DNA from: Streptosporangiaceae bacterium
GTDB lineage: Bacteria; Actinomycetota; Actinomycetes; Streptosporangiales; Streptosporangiaceae
Length of the DNA stretch: 30,457 bases
Reading direction: 5' to 3'
Assembly: GCA_030040815.1 (NCBI GenBank)
Contig: JASHSZ010000097.1
Span: 1-30,457, forward strand
Below are positions 17,292 through 25,120 of the stretch, piece by piece (position 1 is the first letter of the stretch; every line of letters begins with the position of its first letter). The notes below the pieces were generated by a model that saw only the letters and a program-made list of their open reading frames with translations, did not search any database and was not told where the DNA came from. The position numbers and the translations under genes were made by a program.

Positions 17292-18110
17292 ATGAGCAAG
17301 GTATCGTCCCTCGCCGAGGCGATGTCCCGCGTGACCGATGGAACGCACCTCGCGCTCACCGGCTTCGCGATCACCCGCAGCGCCGTGGCAGCTGCGGCCG
17401 AACTCGTGCGGGTGGATCGCCGTGGCCTCACGCTCACGCAGGTTATCGGGAGCCTGGAGACTGACCTGCTGGTCGGGGCCGGCTGCGTGGAACGGCTCAT
17501 CTACTCCGGCGGATCGCTCGACCGGTTCGGGTCGCTGCACTCGGTGAACCGGGCGATCGCAGCGGGCATGCCCACCGAGGAATACTCGACACTGAGCCTC
17601 ACGCTGCGGCTGCTGGCCGGCAGTCTCGGCCTGCCGTTCGTCCCCACGCGGTCGCTCATCGGCTCCCAGCTACTGGACCGGCTCACACCGTCTGGCGGTG
17701 CGCTGATGATCAGCGATCCATTCTCCGGCTCACCGGTGCTGGCAGTCTCGGCACTCCGGCCTGACGTCGCGATCGTCCACGCGAACGTCTGCGACGAGGA
17801 GGGGAACGCGTCGGTCTCGGGGCCGCTGTGGTCCATCAGGGAGACCGCGCTGGCTGCTGCCCGGGTGATCGTGACTGCCGAGCAGGTGGTGCCGCGCGGC
17901 GGCATCGACCCGGGCAGGATCACCATCCCCGGCGCCGTGGTCGCAGCGGTCGCTGAGGTGCCGGCGGGCGGGCGACCGACCTCCGTCTTCGGGGCCTACG
18001 ACTATGACGCCGCCCTGCTGACCGAGTACGCCGCCGCCAGCCGGGCCGGCGGCGAGACCTTCCGCCGGTTCGTCGAAGACCGGCTCCTCGCGGCGGCGGT
18101 GGCACGATGA
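17292..18110 (+). CDS. CoA-transferase subunit alpha (glutaconate CoA-transferase A / IpdA type)
   Basis: Class I CoA-transferase alpha subunit, 272 residues. It shows the EEYS segment (96-99), the AGSLGLPFVPTRSLIGSQL region and the VAIVHANVCDEEGNAS stretch typical of GctA and related proteins. The same fold is used by IpdAB, a ring-opening hydrolase in steroid degradation, so transferase versus hydrolase must be judged with the beta subunit. It follows the DUF6282 stop by one base and overlaps the beta subunit by 4 bp (ATGA), which indicates coupled translation of a heteromer. Confidence 0.88.
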   Translation: MSKVSSLAEAMSRVTDGTHLALTGFAITRSAVAAAAELVRVDRRGLTLTQVIGSLETDLLVGAGCVERLIYSGGSLDRFGSLHSVNRAIAAGMPTEEYSTLSLTLRLLAGSLGLPFVPTRSLIGSQLLDRLTPSGGALMISDPFSGSPVLAVSALRPDVAIVHANVCDEEGNASVSGPLWSIRETALAAARVIVTAEQVVPRGGIDPGRITIPGAVVAAVAEVPAGGRPTSVFGAYDYDAALLTEYAAASRAGGETFRRFVEDRLLAAAVAR

Positions 18111-18871
18111 CCAGCACCTGGACACCCGGCGAGATGATGGCGGTGGCCGCGGCAAGCCTCATGCGCGATGACGACGTCGCGCTGGTGGGCCTGGGGCTCC
18201 CGCAGATCGCGGCGCTGCTCGCGCAGCGGACGACCGCCCCGGGCATTCAGCTGCTGCTGGAACTCGGCGTGTTCATGCCGCACCCGGTTGAGCCGGCCAT
18301 GGGCATCGCCGACCCCCGCATGTGGCGGGATGCGTGGTCGTTCGGCGGGGTGCTGGACGTCCTCGGCGCGATGCTCCACGGTGGCCGGGTGACGCTGGGC
18401 GTCCTCGGCGCCTTGCAGGTGGACCCGTCCGGTTCGCTCAACACCACCATGGTGTCCGCCGAGGACGGCTCCGTCCGGCGGTTCAACGGATCCGGCGGCG
18501 GGAACGACATCGAATCGCTGGCGGGCCGGGTGCTCGTCGTCATGCGCCATGACTCCCGCAAGTTCTGCCCGGCCGTGGAGTTCCTGACCAGCCCGGGGCG
18601 GATGCTGAATGGCCGACCCCGCGCGGAGTACGGACTGTCCGGCGGCGGCACCGCCGCAGTTATCACCGACCAGGCGATCCTCCGGATCACCGACGCCGGC
18701 GCCGTGCTGGCCAGCGTCCATCCCGGCCACACCCCGGAGAGCGTCCTCGCGGGCACGCCGATGCCACTCATCGTGCCTGACGGCGGGCCTGACGAGACGG
18801 CGGCACCGACCGCCGTCCTGCAGCGACTGCTGCGCACCGAACTTGATCCCAAGGGCTGGTACCTGGGCTGA
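18107..18871 (+). CDS. CoA-transferase subunit beta (glutaconate CoA-transferase B type)
   Basis: 254 residues, partner of the preceding alpha subunit. VALVGLGLPQIAALLA (24-39) starts the fold. Glu52 in LLLELG lies where GctB has its catalytic Glu (ESG), the residue that forms the glutamyl-CoA intermediate. IpdB-type hydrolases are reported to lack this Glu, so a true CoA-transferase is favoured here. A Gly-rich FNGSGGGNDIESLA loop and a C-terminal TELDPKGWYLG complete the protein. CoA donor and acceptor acid are unknown. Confidence 0.87.
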   Translation: MTSTWTPGEMMAVAAASLMRDDDVALVGLGLPQIAALLAQRTTAPGIQLLLELGVFMPHPVEPAMGIADPRMWRDAWSFGGVLDVLGAMLHGGRVTLGVLGALQVDPSGSLNTTMVSAEDGSVRRFNGSGGGNDIESLAGRVLVVMRHDSRKFCPAVEFLTSPGRMLNGRPRAEYGLSGGGTAAVITDQAILRITDAGAVLASVHPGHTPESVLAGTPMPLIVPDGGPDETAAPTAVLQRLLRTELDPKGWYLG

Positions 18872-18890
18872 CGGAAAGGCGGAACCCGAC

Positions 18891-19943
18891 GTGATCATCG
18901 ACACCGAGTTCAACTCGGCCGCCCAGATTCCTGCTGACATCTGCCTGCGCGCGGCGGTGGAAGCCGAGCGGCGCGGGTTCGGCTGCGTGTGGAAGGGCGA
19001 GTCGAACAGCCGCGACCCGCTGGTGCTGCTGTCGGCCATGGCGGCGCTGACCGGCGAGCTGAAGCTGGGTACCGCGATCTACCATGTATTCGGCCGTTCC
19101 CCCGTCACCATGGGCATCCAGGCGGCCACATTCAACGAGATGAGCGCAGGCCGGCTGCTGCTCGGCCTGGGCGTCGGCAACGGCACCATCTCCGGCTGGC
19201 ACGGCGAGGACTTTTCCCGGCCGGTCAGGCTGGCCCGTGAGTACATCGAGATCGTCCGCGCCGTCTACTCCGGTGCGAAGGTGCCGGACATCACCGGCGA
19301 CTTCTTCTCCACCCGTGGCGGGTTCAAGCTGGCCTTCAGGCCGCCAGAGGCGCCGCTGGAGATCTGGCTGGCTGGCCTCGGCCCGCAGATGGCGACGCTC
19401 GCCGGCAAGCTCTGCGGGGGCATCGTGATCAACATGGCGAACGGCGAGATGATCTCCGAGATCGCGGAGAACGCCCGCGCCGGTGCGAAGGATGCGGGCC
19501 GGGACCCGGCCGACGTCCAGGTCGTCTCCAAGATCCGGGTGAGCCTGCACGAGGACATCAGCCAGGCGCGCTGGGCGCTGAAGAAGGTACTCACCTTCTA
19601 CTCCCTGCAACAGGGCTACTCGCAGATGCTGCACCGGATGGGCTGGGGCGACGTCGTAGACACGATCCAGCGGAAACACCGGACCGAAGGGTTCGCCGCA
19701 GCGCGGAAGTCCATTCCGGACGAGATGATCGCCGCGGTCCCGATGTACGCCGGAACCGACCTGTCCGGACTGCCCGCTAAACTCGCCGACCACGCGGCGG
19801 CCGGGGTGACCCGGTGCAATGTCGCCTACGTGCCCGCCGACGACTCCCGGCAGTGGGAGGAGATCGCCAACTTCCTCACGCTCGCGGGCGACGTGATCCA
19901 CGAGGGAAGGTTCCGCAGATCCGATGGACTTCTCGCTCACTGA
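18891..19943 (+). CDS. LLM-class flavin-dependent oxidoreductase
   Basis: Luciferase-like TIM-barrel monooxygenase or dehydrogenase using FMN or F420, 350 residues. The early strand CVWKGESNSRDPL, the LGTAIYHVFGRSP strand, and SAGRLLLGLGVGNG (typical of F420-dependent members) are present, as is a PLEIWLAGLGPQM segment. The start is GTG 18891, preceded by AAAGGCGG at 8 nt; the frame is open far upstream inside the beta subunit gene but not used. The end overlaps the acyl-CoA dehydrogenase start by 20 bp. In this pathway it may hydroxylate, or reduce or oxidise, a CoA-bound ring; the cofactor cannot be settled from sequence. Confidence 0.88.
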   Translation: MIIDTEFNSAAQIPADICLRAAVEAERRGFGCVWKGESNSRDPLVLLSAMAALTGELKLGTAIYHVFGRSPVTMGIQAATFNEMSAGRLLLGLGVGNGTISGWHGEDFSRPVRLAREYIEIVRAVYSGAKVPDITGDFFSTRGGFKLAFRPPEAPLEIWLAGLGPQMATLAGKLCGGIVINMANGEMISEIAENARAGAKDAGRDPADVQVVSKIRVSLHEDISQARWALKKVLTFYSLQQGYSQMLHRMGWGDVVDTIQRKHRTEGFAAARKSIPDEMIAAVPMYAGTDLSGLPAKLADHAAAGVTRCNVAYVPADDSRQWEEIANFLTLAGDVIHEGRFRRSDGLLAH

Positions 19944-21084
19944 GGACCAGCGCGCCATCGCCGCGGCGGTGCGCGAGGTCTGCTCCCGCTTCCCCGGCGA
20001 GTACTGGCGCGAACTGGAGACGACGGGCGCGTACCCGAAGGAATTCGTCGCCACGCTGACCAAGCTCGGCTGGCTGTCAGTGCTCATCCCGGAGGAATAC
20101 GGCGGCGGCGGCCTCGGCATGACCGAGGCAGCGGTCGTGCTGGAGGAGATCCACGCCTCGGGTGGCAACGCCAACGCCTGCCACGCGCAGATGTACACCA
20201 TGGGCGCGCTGCTGCGGCATGGCAGCGCGGAGCAGAAGCGCCGTTACCTGCCCGCCCTCGCGGCCGGCGACCTGCGGCTGCAGGCGTTCGCCGTGACGGA
20301 GCCGGACGCAGGCTCGGACTCAACCAGGATCTCAACCCGGGCCGATCGCGATGGGGACGACTACGTCGTCAGCGGCCAGAAGGTCTTCATCAGCCGGGTG
20401 GAGCAGTCAGACCTGATGTTGCTGCTGGCCCGGACCACCCCGCTGGAGCAGGCCGCCAGCCGGACCGGCGGCCTGTCGCTCTTCCTGGTCGATCTGCGAG
20501 AGGCGGGCAGCGCTATCGAGACCCGCCGCATCCCGATGATGTTCAACCACCACACCTATCAGGTGTTCATCAGCGGCCTGCGGGTTCCGGCGGCCAACCT
20601 CATCGGCGCCGAGGGCGAAGGGTTCCGGGAGATCATCGACGGCTGGAACGCCGAACGGTGCCTGATCGCTTCCGAGGCGATCGGGGACGGCCGGTTCTTC
20701 CTCGACCGGGCTGCCGCCTACGCGAGCCAGCGTCAGGTGTTCGGCCGCCCGATCGGCGCCAACCAGGGGGTCGCGTTCCCGCTCGCCCAGGCCTACGCCC
20801 AGGTGCAGGCCGCGTCCTTGATGCGGTTCAAGGCCACCACGTTGTTCGACGCAGGCGAGTCCTGCGGTGCCGAGGCAAACAGCGCGAAGCTGCTCGCGTC
20901 CCAGGCCTCCTTCCAGGCGGCCAACGCCGCAATGCTGACCTTCGGCGGGAACGGCTTCGCCGTCGAATACGACATCGAGCGCAAGTTCCGGGAGACCAAG
21001 CTGCTGGAGATCGCGCCTGTCAACAACAACCTGGTGCTGGCCTTCCTCAGCCAGCGCGTACTCGGGCTGCCCCGCTCGTACTGA
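19924..21084 (+). CDS. Acyl-CoA dehydrogenase
   Basis: FAD enzyme making 2,3-enoyl-CoA, 386 residues. All three family domains are present: the N-terminal helical part (MDFSLTEDQRAI), the beta domain with FAVTEPDAGSDST (122-134), and the C-terminal helices. The usual catalytic Glu of the C-terminal YEGT motif is absent: the stretch reads RETKLLEIAPVNNN. Glu244 in WNAERC aligns with the alternative base known from isovaleryl-CoA dehydrogenase, so a branched or cyclic acyl-CoA is a possible substrate. The start is ATG 19924, with GGGAAGG about 13 nt upstream inside the preceding gene. Confidence 0.9.
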   Translation: MDFSLTEDQRAIAAAVREVCSRFPGEYWRELETTGAYPKEFVATLTKLGWLSVLIPEEYGGGGLGMTEAAVVLEEIHASGGNANACHAQMYTMGALLRHGSAEQKRRYLPALAAGDLRLQAFAVTEPDAGSDSTRISTRADRDGDDYVVSGQKVFISRVEQSDLMLLLARTTPLEQAASRTGGLSLFLVDLREAGSAIETRRIPMMFNHHTYQVFISGLRVPAANLIGAEGEGFREIIDGWNAERCLIASEAIGDGRFFLDRAAAYASQRQVFGRPIGANQGVAFPLAQAYAQVQAASLMRFKATTLFDAGESCGAEANSAKLLASQASFQAANAAMLTFGGNGFAVEYDIERKFRETKLLEIAPVNNNLVLAFLSQRVLGLPRSY

Positions 21085-21118
21085 GGCACTCGTACCGAGA
21101 AAGAGGTGACACACCCTG

Positions 21119-22006
21119 ATGACTGCCCGCCCGACCCGGTCGTGGATGTTCGTGCCCGGGAACAAGGAGCGCTTCCTCGCCAAGGCCGCCAACTCCGACG
21201 TCGACTGCGTGTTCCTGGACCTGGAGGACGGCGTGCTACCAGAGTCCAAGGCACAGGCGCGCACGATGGTTGCCGCCGCGCTGCGCACGCCGTTCCGTCC
21301 GCAGCGCTACGTCCGTCTCAACGCCGCCGCGACCGAATGGTTCGCCGACGACCTGGCTGAGGTCATCCCCGCCGCGCCCGCGGGTGTCTGCCTCCCCAAG
21401 TGCGAGGATCCGGGCCAGGTGACCGATCTCGCCGCCCGCCTGACCGACCTTGAGCGGCAGAGCTCCCTGGAGCCGGGGTCAACCCGGATCGTGGCAGCGA
21501 TCGAGAGCCCGGCCGCCATCCTGGCGGCAGCGTCCATCGCCCGGGCGCATCCGCGCCTGGTCGCCCTCATGCTCGGCGCCGAGGACCTGGCGCTCGACAT
21601 CGGCCTCGGCACGGCCCGGGTGGCAGAGGCCGCCGAGCTAATCTTCGCCCGGTCCATGATGATCTACGCGGCCGCCGCCGCCCGGGTCATCAGCATCGAC
21701 GGGGTATTCCCGAATCTCGACGATCCGGAGGGCATGGAGCGCGACACCCTCCAGGCGCGGCGTCTCGGCTTCACCGCCAAGTCCACCTTCAACCCGCGCC
21801 AGGTAGAGGTGATCAACCGCATCTTCAGCCCCTGGCCAGACGAGATCGCCTACGCCCGGGTGGTGGTGGACGCGTTCGAGGCGGCCGAGGCTCGCGGCGA
21901 GGCGTCCGTCGCGGTGGGCGGGCAACTAGTGGACCGGCCCATCGTGCTGCGCGCCCAGCGACTGCTGGAACTCGCAGTCGCCGAGACCGGGCAGGTGAGC
22001 CGCTGA
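21119..22006 (+). CDS. CitE-like HpcH/HpaI lyase (beta-hydroxyacyl-CoA lyase)
   Basis: C-C lyase of the citrate lyase beta / malyl-CoA lyase family, 295 residues. Motifs seen: RSWMFVPGNKERF, LDLEDGV, IVAAIESPA (Glu metal ligand), GAEDLALDIG (Asp metal ligand) and GFTAKSTFNPRQV. The last normally reads IHP-x-Q; here His is Asn. No acyl-carrier or citrate lyase alpha partner is nearby, so it is a stand-alone lyase acting on a 3-hydroxyacyl-CoA such as malyl-, citramalyl- or a related CoA ester. AAGAGGTGA precedes the ATG by 8 nt, 34 bp after the dehydrogenase. The stop overlaps the MaoC start by one base. Confidence 0.9.
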   Translation: MTARPTRSWMFVPGNKERFLAKAANSDVDCVFLDLEDGVLPESKAQARTMVAAALRTPFRPQRYVRLNAAATEWFADDLAEVIPAAPAGVCLPKCEDPGQVTDLAARLTDLERQSSLEPGSTRIVAAIESPAAILAAASIARAHPRLVALMLGAEDLALDIGLGTARVAEAAELIFARSMMIYAAAAARVISIDGVFPNLDDPEGMERDTLQARRLGFTAKSTFNPRQVEVINRIFSPWPDEIAYARVVVDAFEAAEARGEASVAVGGQLVDRPIVLRAQRLLELAVAETGQVSR

Positions 22007-22521
22007 TGGGCCAGATCAGGCCCGGCTGGGAAGGCCGCTTCTTCGAGGACTTCGAGGTCGGCGACGTCTACCGGTGCCGCTACGGCCGCACCGTCACCGA
22101 GGCGGACAACATCCAGTTCACCCTGCTGACGAACAACACCAACCAGATCCACTTCAACCGCGATTACGGCGCCCGCACCCAGTGGGGGCAGTGCCTGGTG
22201 AACAGCGCGCTGACGCTGTCCATCGTGGCCGGGATGGGCGTGGCCGACGTGAGCGAGAACGGCTTTGCGCTCGGCTGGGACGAGATTGTGCTGCCCAACC
22301 CGGTTTTCGCCGGTGACACCCTCTACTCAGAATCGGAAGTACTGGAGGTCCGGGAGTCAAAGAGCAAGCCCCAGCAGGGCATCGTGAAGGTAGAGACCCG
22401 CGGCTACAAGCAGGACGGCGCGCTGGTCATCCGGTATCGGCGGTCGGTAATGGTGTGGAAGCGCGCCTATGCCCCTTCAGCTGCCTTGTTCCCGCCGGTC
22501 GATGACAGCGCATCCGGCTGA
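22006..22521 (+). CDS. MaoC-like hydratase
   Basis: Hotdog-fold enoyl-CoA hydratase relative, 171 residues. The active-site region reads TNNTNQIHFNRDYGA, with His49 conserved and Asn44 where R-hydratases have the catalytic Asp. The same Asn-containing form is found, as I recall, in the mesaconyl-CoA hydratase group and in the MaoC protein beside mycobacterial CitE Rv2498c, so hydration of a mesaconyl- or itaconyl-like CoA is possible. Being directly paired with CitE (stop/start TGATG) fits a hydrate-then-cleave sequence. It overlaps the following gene by 20 bp. Confidence 0.87.
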   Translation: MGQIRPGWEGRFFEDFEVGDVYRCRYGRTVTEADNIQFTLLTNNTNQIHFNRDYGARTQWGQCLVNSALTLSIVAGMGVADVSENGFALGWDEIVLPNPVFAGDTLYSESEVLEVRESKSKPQQGIVKVETRGYKQDGALVIRYRRSVMVWKRAYAPSAALFPPVDDSASG

Positions 22522-23725
22522 GGCGCGTGGCGGCGACGACCGGCTCGCCGGCGTCCGGGTCGTCGCCTTCGAGCAGGCCATCGCACTGCCGTTCGCCACC
22601 TTCGCGCTGGCCGAGATTGGCGCGGATGTCATCAAGATCGAACGGCCCGCGGTCGGCGACGTGCTGCGTGGCTGGGACCACGCCGTGCGGGGCCTGTCCA
22701 CCGGGTTCGTGTGGGTGAACGCCGGGAAGCGCGACCTGGCGCTCGATGTGAACACGGCGGAAGGCCGCGAGATCGCGCGGCGGCTCGTGGCGCGGGCGGA
22801 CGTGTTCGCCGAGAATTTCGCGCCTGGGGTAGCCGACCGGCTCGGTCTGGGCTATCACGAGCTGGCGGCGGCTCACCCGGGACTGGTCTACTGCTCCCTG
22901 TCCGGGTTCGGCCAGGATGGGCCCTACCGGGACGTCAAGGCATACGACCTCATCATCCAGGGCGAGTCGGGCATCCTGCTCACCAATGGCTACCCGGACG
23001 CCCCGGCCAAGGTCGGGTTGCCAGTCACCGACCTGATCGGCGGGCTGACAGCGGCGCTGGGGATCGTCGCCGCGCTCCGCCGGCGGGACCGCACCGGTCG
23101 CGGTGAGTACCTGGACATCTCGATGCTGGATGCCGCCGCGTCTTGGCTAGGCTACTTCCCGCAGCACTTCTGGCATGACGGATCGGAGCCTCCACGCACC
23201 GGGATGCGTCACCAGTACCTGTGCCCGTACGGCCCGTATCTGGCCGCGGATGGCCAGTACGTCAACCTGGTGGTGGCCAGCCCCCGGGACTGGGAGCGGT
23301 TCGTCACTGAGGTCGCGCGCCGCCCGGACTGGCTGGCGGACGCTCGGTTCGCCACTATCGAGGCCCGGCGCGACAACAGGGTCGTGCTGGAAGACGCCAT
23401 CGAACGGCACATCGCCAGCGAGCCTTCGCAGGTCTGGCTGTCCCGGCTGCGAGAGGCCGGGCTGGCGCACGGACAGGTCCGCGACATCCCCTCTGTGCTC
23501 GAGCACCCGCAGTTGCGGAAGCGGCAGATGTTCGCCCGCGCCTCCTCGCCGGTCGGGGATCTGCCGTTGATCCGGTTCCCGCTCGGCCGGCCCGGCCGCC
23601 TGCGGCGCGTGCCAGGTCTGGGAGAACACACCGCGGAGGTCCTGGCGGAGCTCGGTTACGGACCGAGCGAGCGGCAGGACTTGACAGCAGCCGGGGTGAT
23701 CGGCGGCGGGAACGGCAGCGCATAG
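22502..23725 (+). CDS. CaiB/BaiF class III CoA-transferase
   Basis: Moves CoA between carboxylic acids, 407 residues from ATG 22502 (an upstream ATG at 22469 in the same frame would add 11 residues). Motifs: LAGVRVVAFEQAIALPFATFALAEIGADVIKIE at the N-terminus, FVWVNAGKRDLALD, FAENFAPG, and AYDLIIQGESG, where Asp149 is the catalytic Asp that forms the aspartyl-CoA intermediate. The C-terminal part has the usual IPSVLEHPQLR and LGEHT elements. Last gene of the operon. Together with the class I transferase it gives the cluster two unrelated CoA-transferase types. Confidence 0.92.
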   Translation: MTAHPAEARGGDDRLAGVRVVAFEQAIALPFATFALAEIGADVIKIERPAVGDVLRGWDHAVRGLSTGFVWVNAGKRDLALDVNTAEGREIARRLVARADVFAENFAPGVADRLGLGYHELAAAHPGLVYCSLSGFGQDGPYRDVKAYDLIIQGESGILLTNGYPDAPAKVGLPVTDLIGGLTAALGIVAALRRRDRTGRGEYLDISMLDAAASWLGYFPQHFWHDGSEPPRTGMRHQYLCPYGPYLAADGQYVNLVVASPRDWERFVTEVARRPDWLADARFATIEARRDNRVVLEDAIERHIASEPSQVWLSRLREAGLAHGQVRDIPSVLEHPQLRKRQMFARASSPVGDLPLIRFPLGRPGRLRRVPGLGEHTAEVLAELGYGPSERQDLTAAGVIGGGNGSA

Positions 23726-23731
23726 TAACAA

Positions 23732-23753
23732 GCGATACTTGTCCATGTATCGC
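23732..23753 (+). terminator. Hairpin terminator of the catabolic operon
   Basis: GCGATAC and GTATCGC form a perfect 7-bp stem with an 8-nt loop, starting 6 nt after the CaiB-type gene stop. No T-run follows. Confidence 0.5.
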
Positions 23754-23803
23754 GCCGCCTAGATCCGACGCTTCGGCTTCGGTAGTCCGCTCCGTCGACC
23801 CGG

Positions 23804-23920
23804 ACCCGCACCCGCGGTTCCATCACCGCCATCGCCGACGCGATCGAGATCATCCTTCGAGACCACCCGGACGAGCTAAGCGCCAGCGAGTGCTGGATCG
23901 GTCCGCTGCCAGCCCAATAG
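23804..23920 (+). pseudogene. Short coding remnant ending at TAG
   Basis: In one frame the sequence reads like real protein, ITAIADAIEIILRDHPDELS, up to a TAG at 23920, without a start codon or ribosome binding site. I do not recognise the family. The surrounding gap from the operon terminator to the tRNA remnant (23754-24026) holds nothing else that I can support. Confidence 0.25.
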
Positions 23921-24026
23921 CCAAGCGGGGGGCATCCCGATACCCGCCCGGATGGCGCGGCCTCCTCGCCACCGATGCTGCGCCCCATACGTGCCCAGGC
24001 AGCCTGTTCCGGAGCGCGTTTGCGCT

Positions 24027-24092
24027 GGTCAGGGCTGTACGAGGCAACCCTCTCCGGAGCCGTGTGCGCAGGTTCGAATCCTGCTGGGGGCG
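24027..24092 (+). pseudogene. tRNA-Arg(CCG) remnant, 3' part
   Basis: The T-arm GCAGG-TTCGAAT-CCTGC (24068-24084) and a 3' acceptor strand TGGGGGC (24085-24091) are intact. Before them is an anticodon-loop sequence CTCCGGA (24052-24058; CCG at 24054-24056) whose stem has two C-C mismatches, and a blurred D-arm (GGTCAGGG...GAGGCA). No matching 5' acceptor strand GCCCCCA is found at the proper distance. It therefore cannot fold as a working tRNA. A tRNA whose 3' part alone survives is typical of an integration site of a genomic island or of simple decay. Confidence 0.5.
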
Positions 24093-24143
24093 CTGGTGGA
24101 TCAGCTAACTCGAACAAGTTATAGTTGGCTGGCGTGTAGTCGA

Positions 24144-24320
24144 TCAGGTAAGCGAAAAACTGCTGGTCACGAGGCAGTCAGCCTCATAGACAGACTCCAT
24201 GAGCGGGGTCTTATCGACGACGCCGTCGCCGGAGTCGTCTGCCGAAGCACCTTCAGCGAGCAATCTACGCACGCGCCCTTTGTCGTCGCTCCATACAGCG
24301 AAACCGAGTCCGTTCGGCAT
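24144..24320 (-). pseudogene. Truncated ankyrin-repeat protein
   Basis: From an ATG (24320) with GGAGGAG 10 nt upstream, 58 residues contain one ankyrin repeat: GRVRRLLAEGASADD followed by DKTPLMESVYE. After this the repeat pattern stops abruptly in an unrelated tail and a TGA. Ankyrin proteins need several repeats to fold, so this is probably the start of a gene broken by a rearrangement near the tRNA remnant. Confidence 0.45.
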
Positions 24321-24444
24321 GGGACGATCCGACTCCTCCGTGGTCTTGTCTCCAAGGATGCATGCCCTTGGCGCACGTAGCTTCCTGTCCCCGCGAGGGA
24401 CGAGGAACGCCCGTATGCCGCTGCGAGCGCGATGGTCGCATACG

Positions 24445-24870
24445 TCAAGGTACTGTGCCGCGTGGCACGACCCATTGCATTGGCTGTCTGGTGATCTCGG
24501 TAACAAGGTCGTAGTCGTTGTCGTAGTGCAGGAGTGTGACGTGTTCCCGTTCGCAGACTGCTGCGATCAGCAAGTCGGGGAAGCTGACTGCCCTGACTCG
24601 CCCGCTGCGCCATAGCGCGCCTTGCACCTCCAGCGCGCGATGCCAGTCCTCATCATGGGTGGCCAGCCACTCGTAGCCTTGTTCGCGGTCTGCTCGGACT
24701 AGATCAAACTCAGCGGCACTGCGTGTCGCCCAGCCGAGCTCAAATTCGATCACGCCGCAGGTCGCGACGAGCCCCGCCTCGATCAGCGGGCCTAAGACGG
24801 CCGCTACTGGCGGCCTGTGCAGCCTGGCCAGCGCGCTGGTGTCGGCCAGATGGCTGGCTACCGCTGCCAT
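24445..24870 (-). CDS. vapC: VapC-type PIN-domain ribonuclease toxin
   Basis: Toxin of a type II toxin-antitoxin pair; PIN nucleases cut RNA, often tRNA or rRNA. The 141 residues contain the four acidic positions of a PIN active site: Asp10 (LADTSAL), Glu42 (GVIEFELG), Asp99 (FPDLLIAA) and Asp117 or Asp119 (LHYDNDYD). Full length for the family, so probably active. The start at 24870 overlaps the antitoxin gene by 13 bp, so translation is coupled. It lies in a decayed island, where such modules often persist. Confidence 0.9.
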   Translation of the reverse strand: MAAVASHLADTSALARLHRPPVAAVLGPLIEAGLVATCGVIEFELGWATRSAAEFDLVRADREQGYEWLATHDEDWHRALEVQGALWRSGRVRAVSFPDLLIAAVCEREHVTLLHYDNDYDLVTEITRQPMQWVVPRGTVP

Positions 24871-25067
24871 GCGGCGCGCATCACATCCTCGTCCGCCAGG
24901 TCCGGCAGCCCGCCGGAGATCAGCCGCTGCAGATCCCGGCGGCGGGCAGCCAGCGCCGTGACCTGTCGCAACGCTGCGTTGACGGTGTCTTTCTTCGTCT
25001 CGGTCTTCAGCACCTTCTGCGCGGCTGCGAGCTGCTCCTCGTCCACATCAATCAGCGTCTTGGCCAT
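24858..25067 (-). CDS. vapB: VapB-type antitoxin
   Basis: 69 residues. The N-terminus MAKTLIDVDEEQLAAAQ, then TKKDTVNAALRQV, is the ribbon-helix-helix DNA-binding part of VapB (PF09957-like) proteins. The C-terminal LISGGLPDLADEDVM segment is expected to wrap the toxin. ATG 25067 is chosen because AAGGGGGG stands 5 nt upstream; the frame is open further up but lacks similarity. A long palindrome at 25090-25120 lies 23 bp upstream of the start and is probably its autoregulatory site. Confidence 0.9.
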   Translation of the reverse strand: MAKTLIDVDEEQLAAAQKVLKTETKKDTVNAALRQVTALAARRRDLQRLISGGLPDLADEDVMRAAWQR

Positions 25068-25089
25068 CACCGCCCCCCTTCCATACCCA

Positions 25090-25120
25090 GTATATCTCTG
25101 TTCCATGTTGCGAGATATAC
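25090..25120. promoter_or_regulatory. Palindromic vapBC operator and -10 region
   Basis: GTATATCTC and GAGATATAC are perfect 9-bp arms with a 13-bp spacer. On the minus strand the proximal arm includes TATACT, a good -10 box, so VapB(C) binding would cover the promoter. Confidence 0.65.

Noticed and set aside
18609..18890. Extension of the LLM oxidoreductase frame into the beta-subunit gene
   Set aside because: The sequence there is conserved in the CoA-transferase frame, and GTG 18891 has a good ribosome binding site and fits the LLM N-terminus.
23982..24092. Complete long-variable-arm tRNA starting at GCCCCAT
   Set aside because: The span of 111 nt is too long, the 5' strand pairs poorly with TGGGGGC, and no D- or anticodon arm folds in between.
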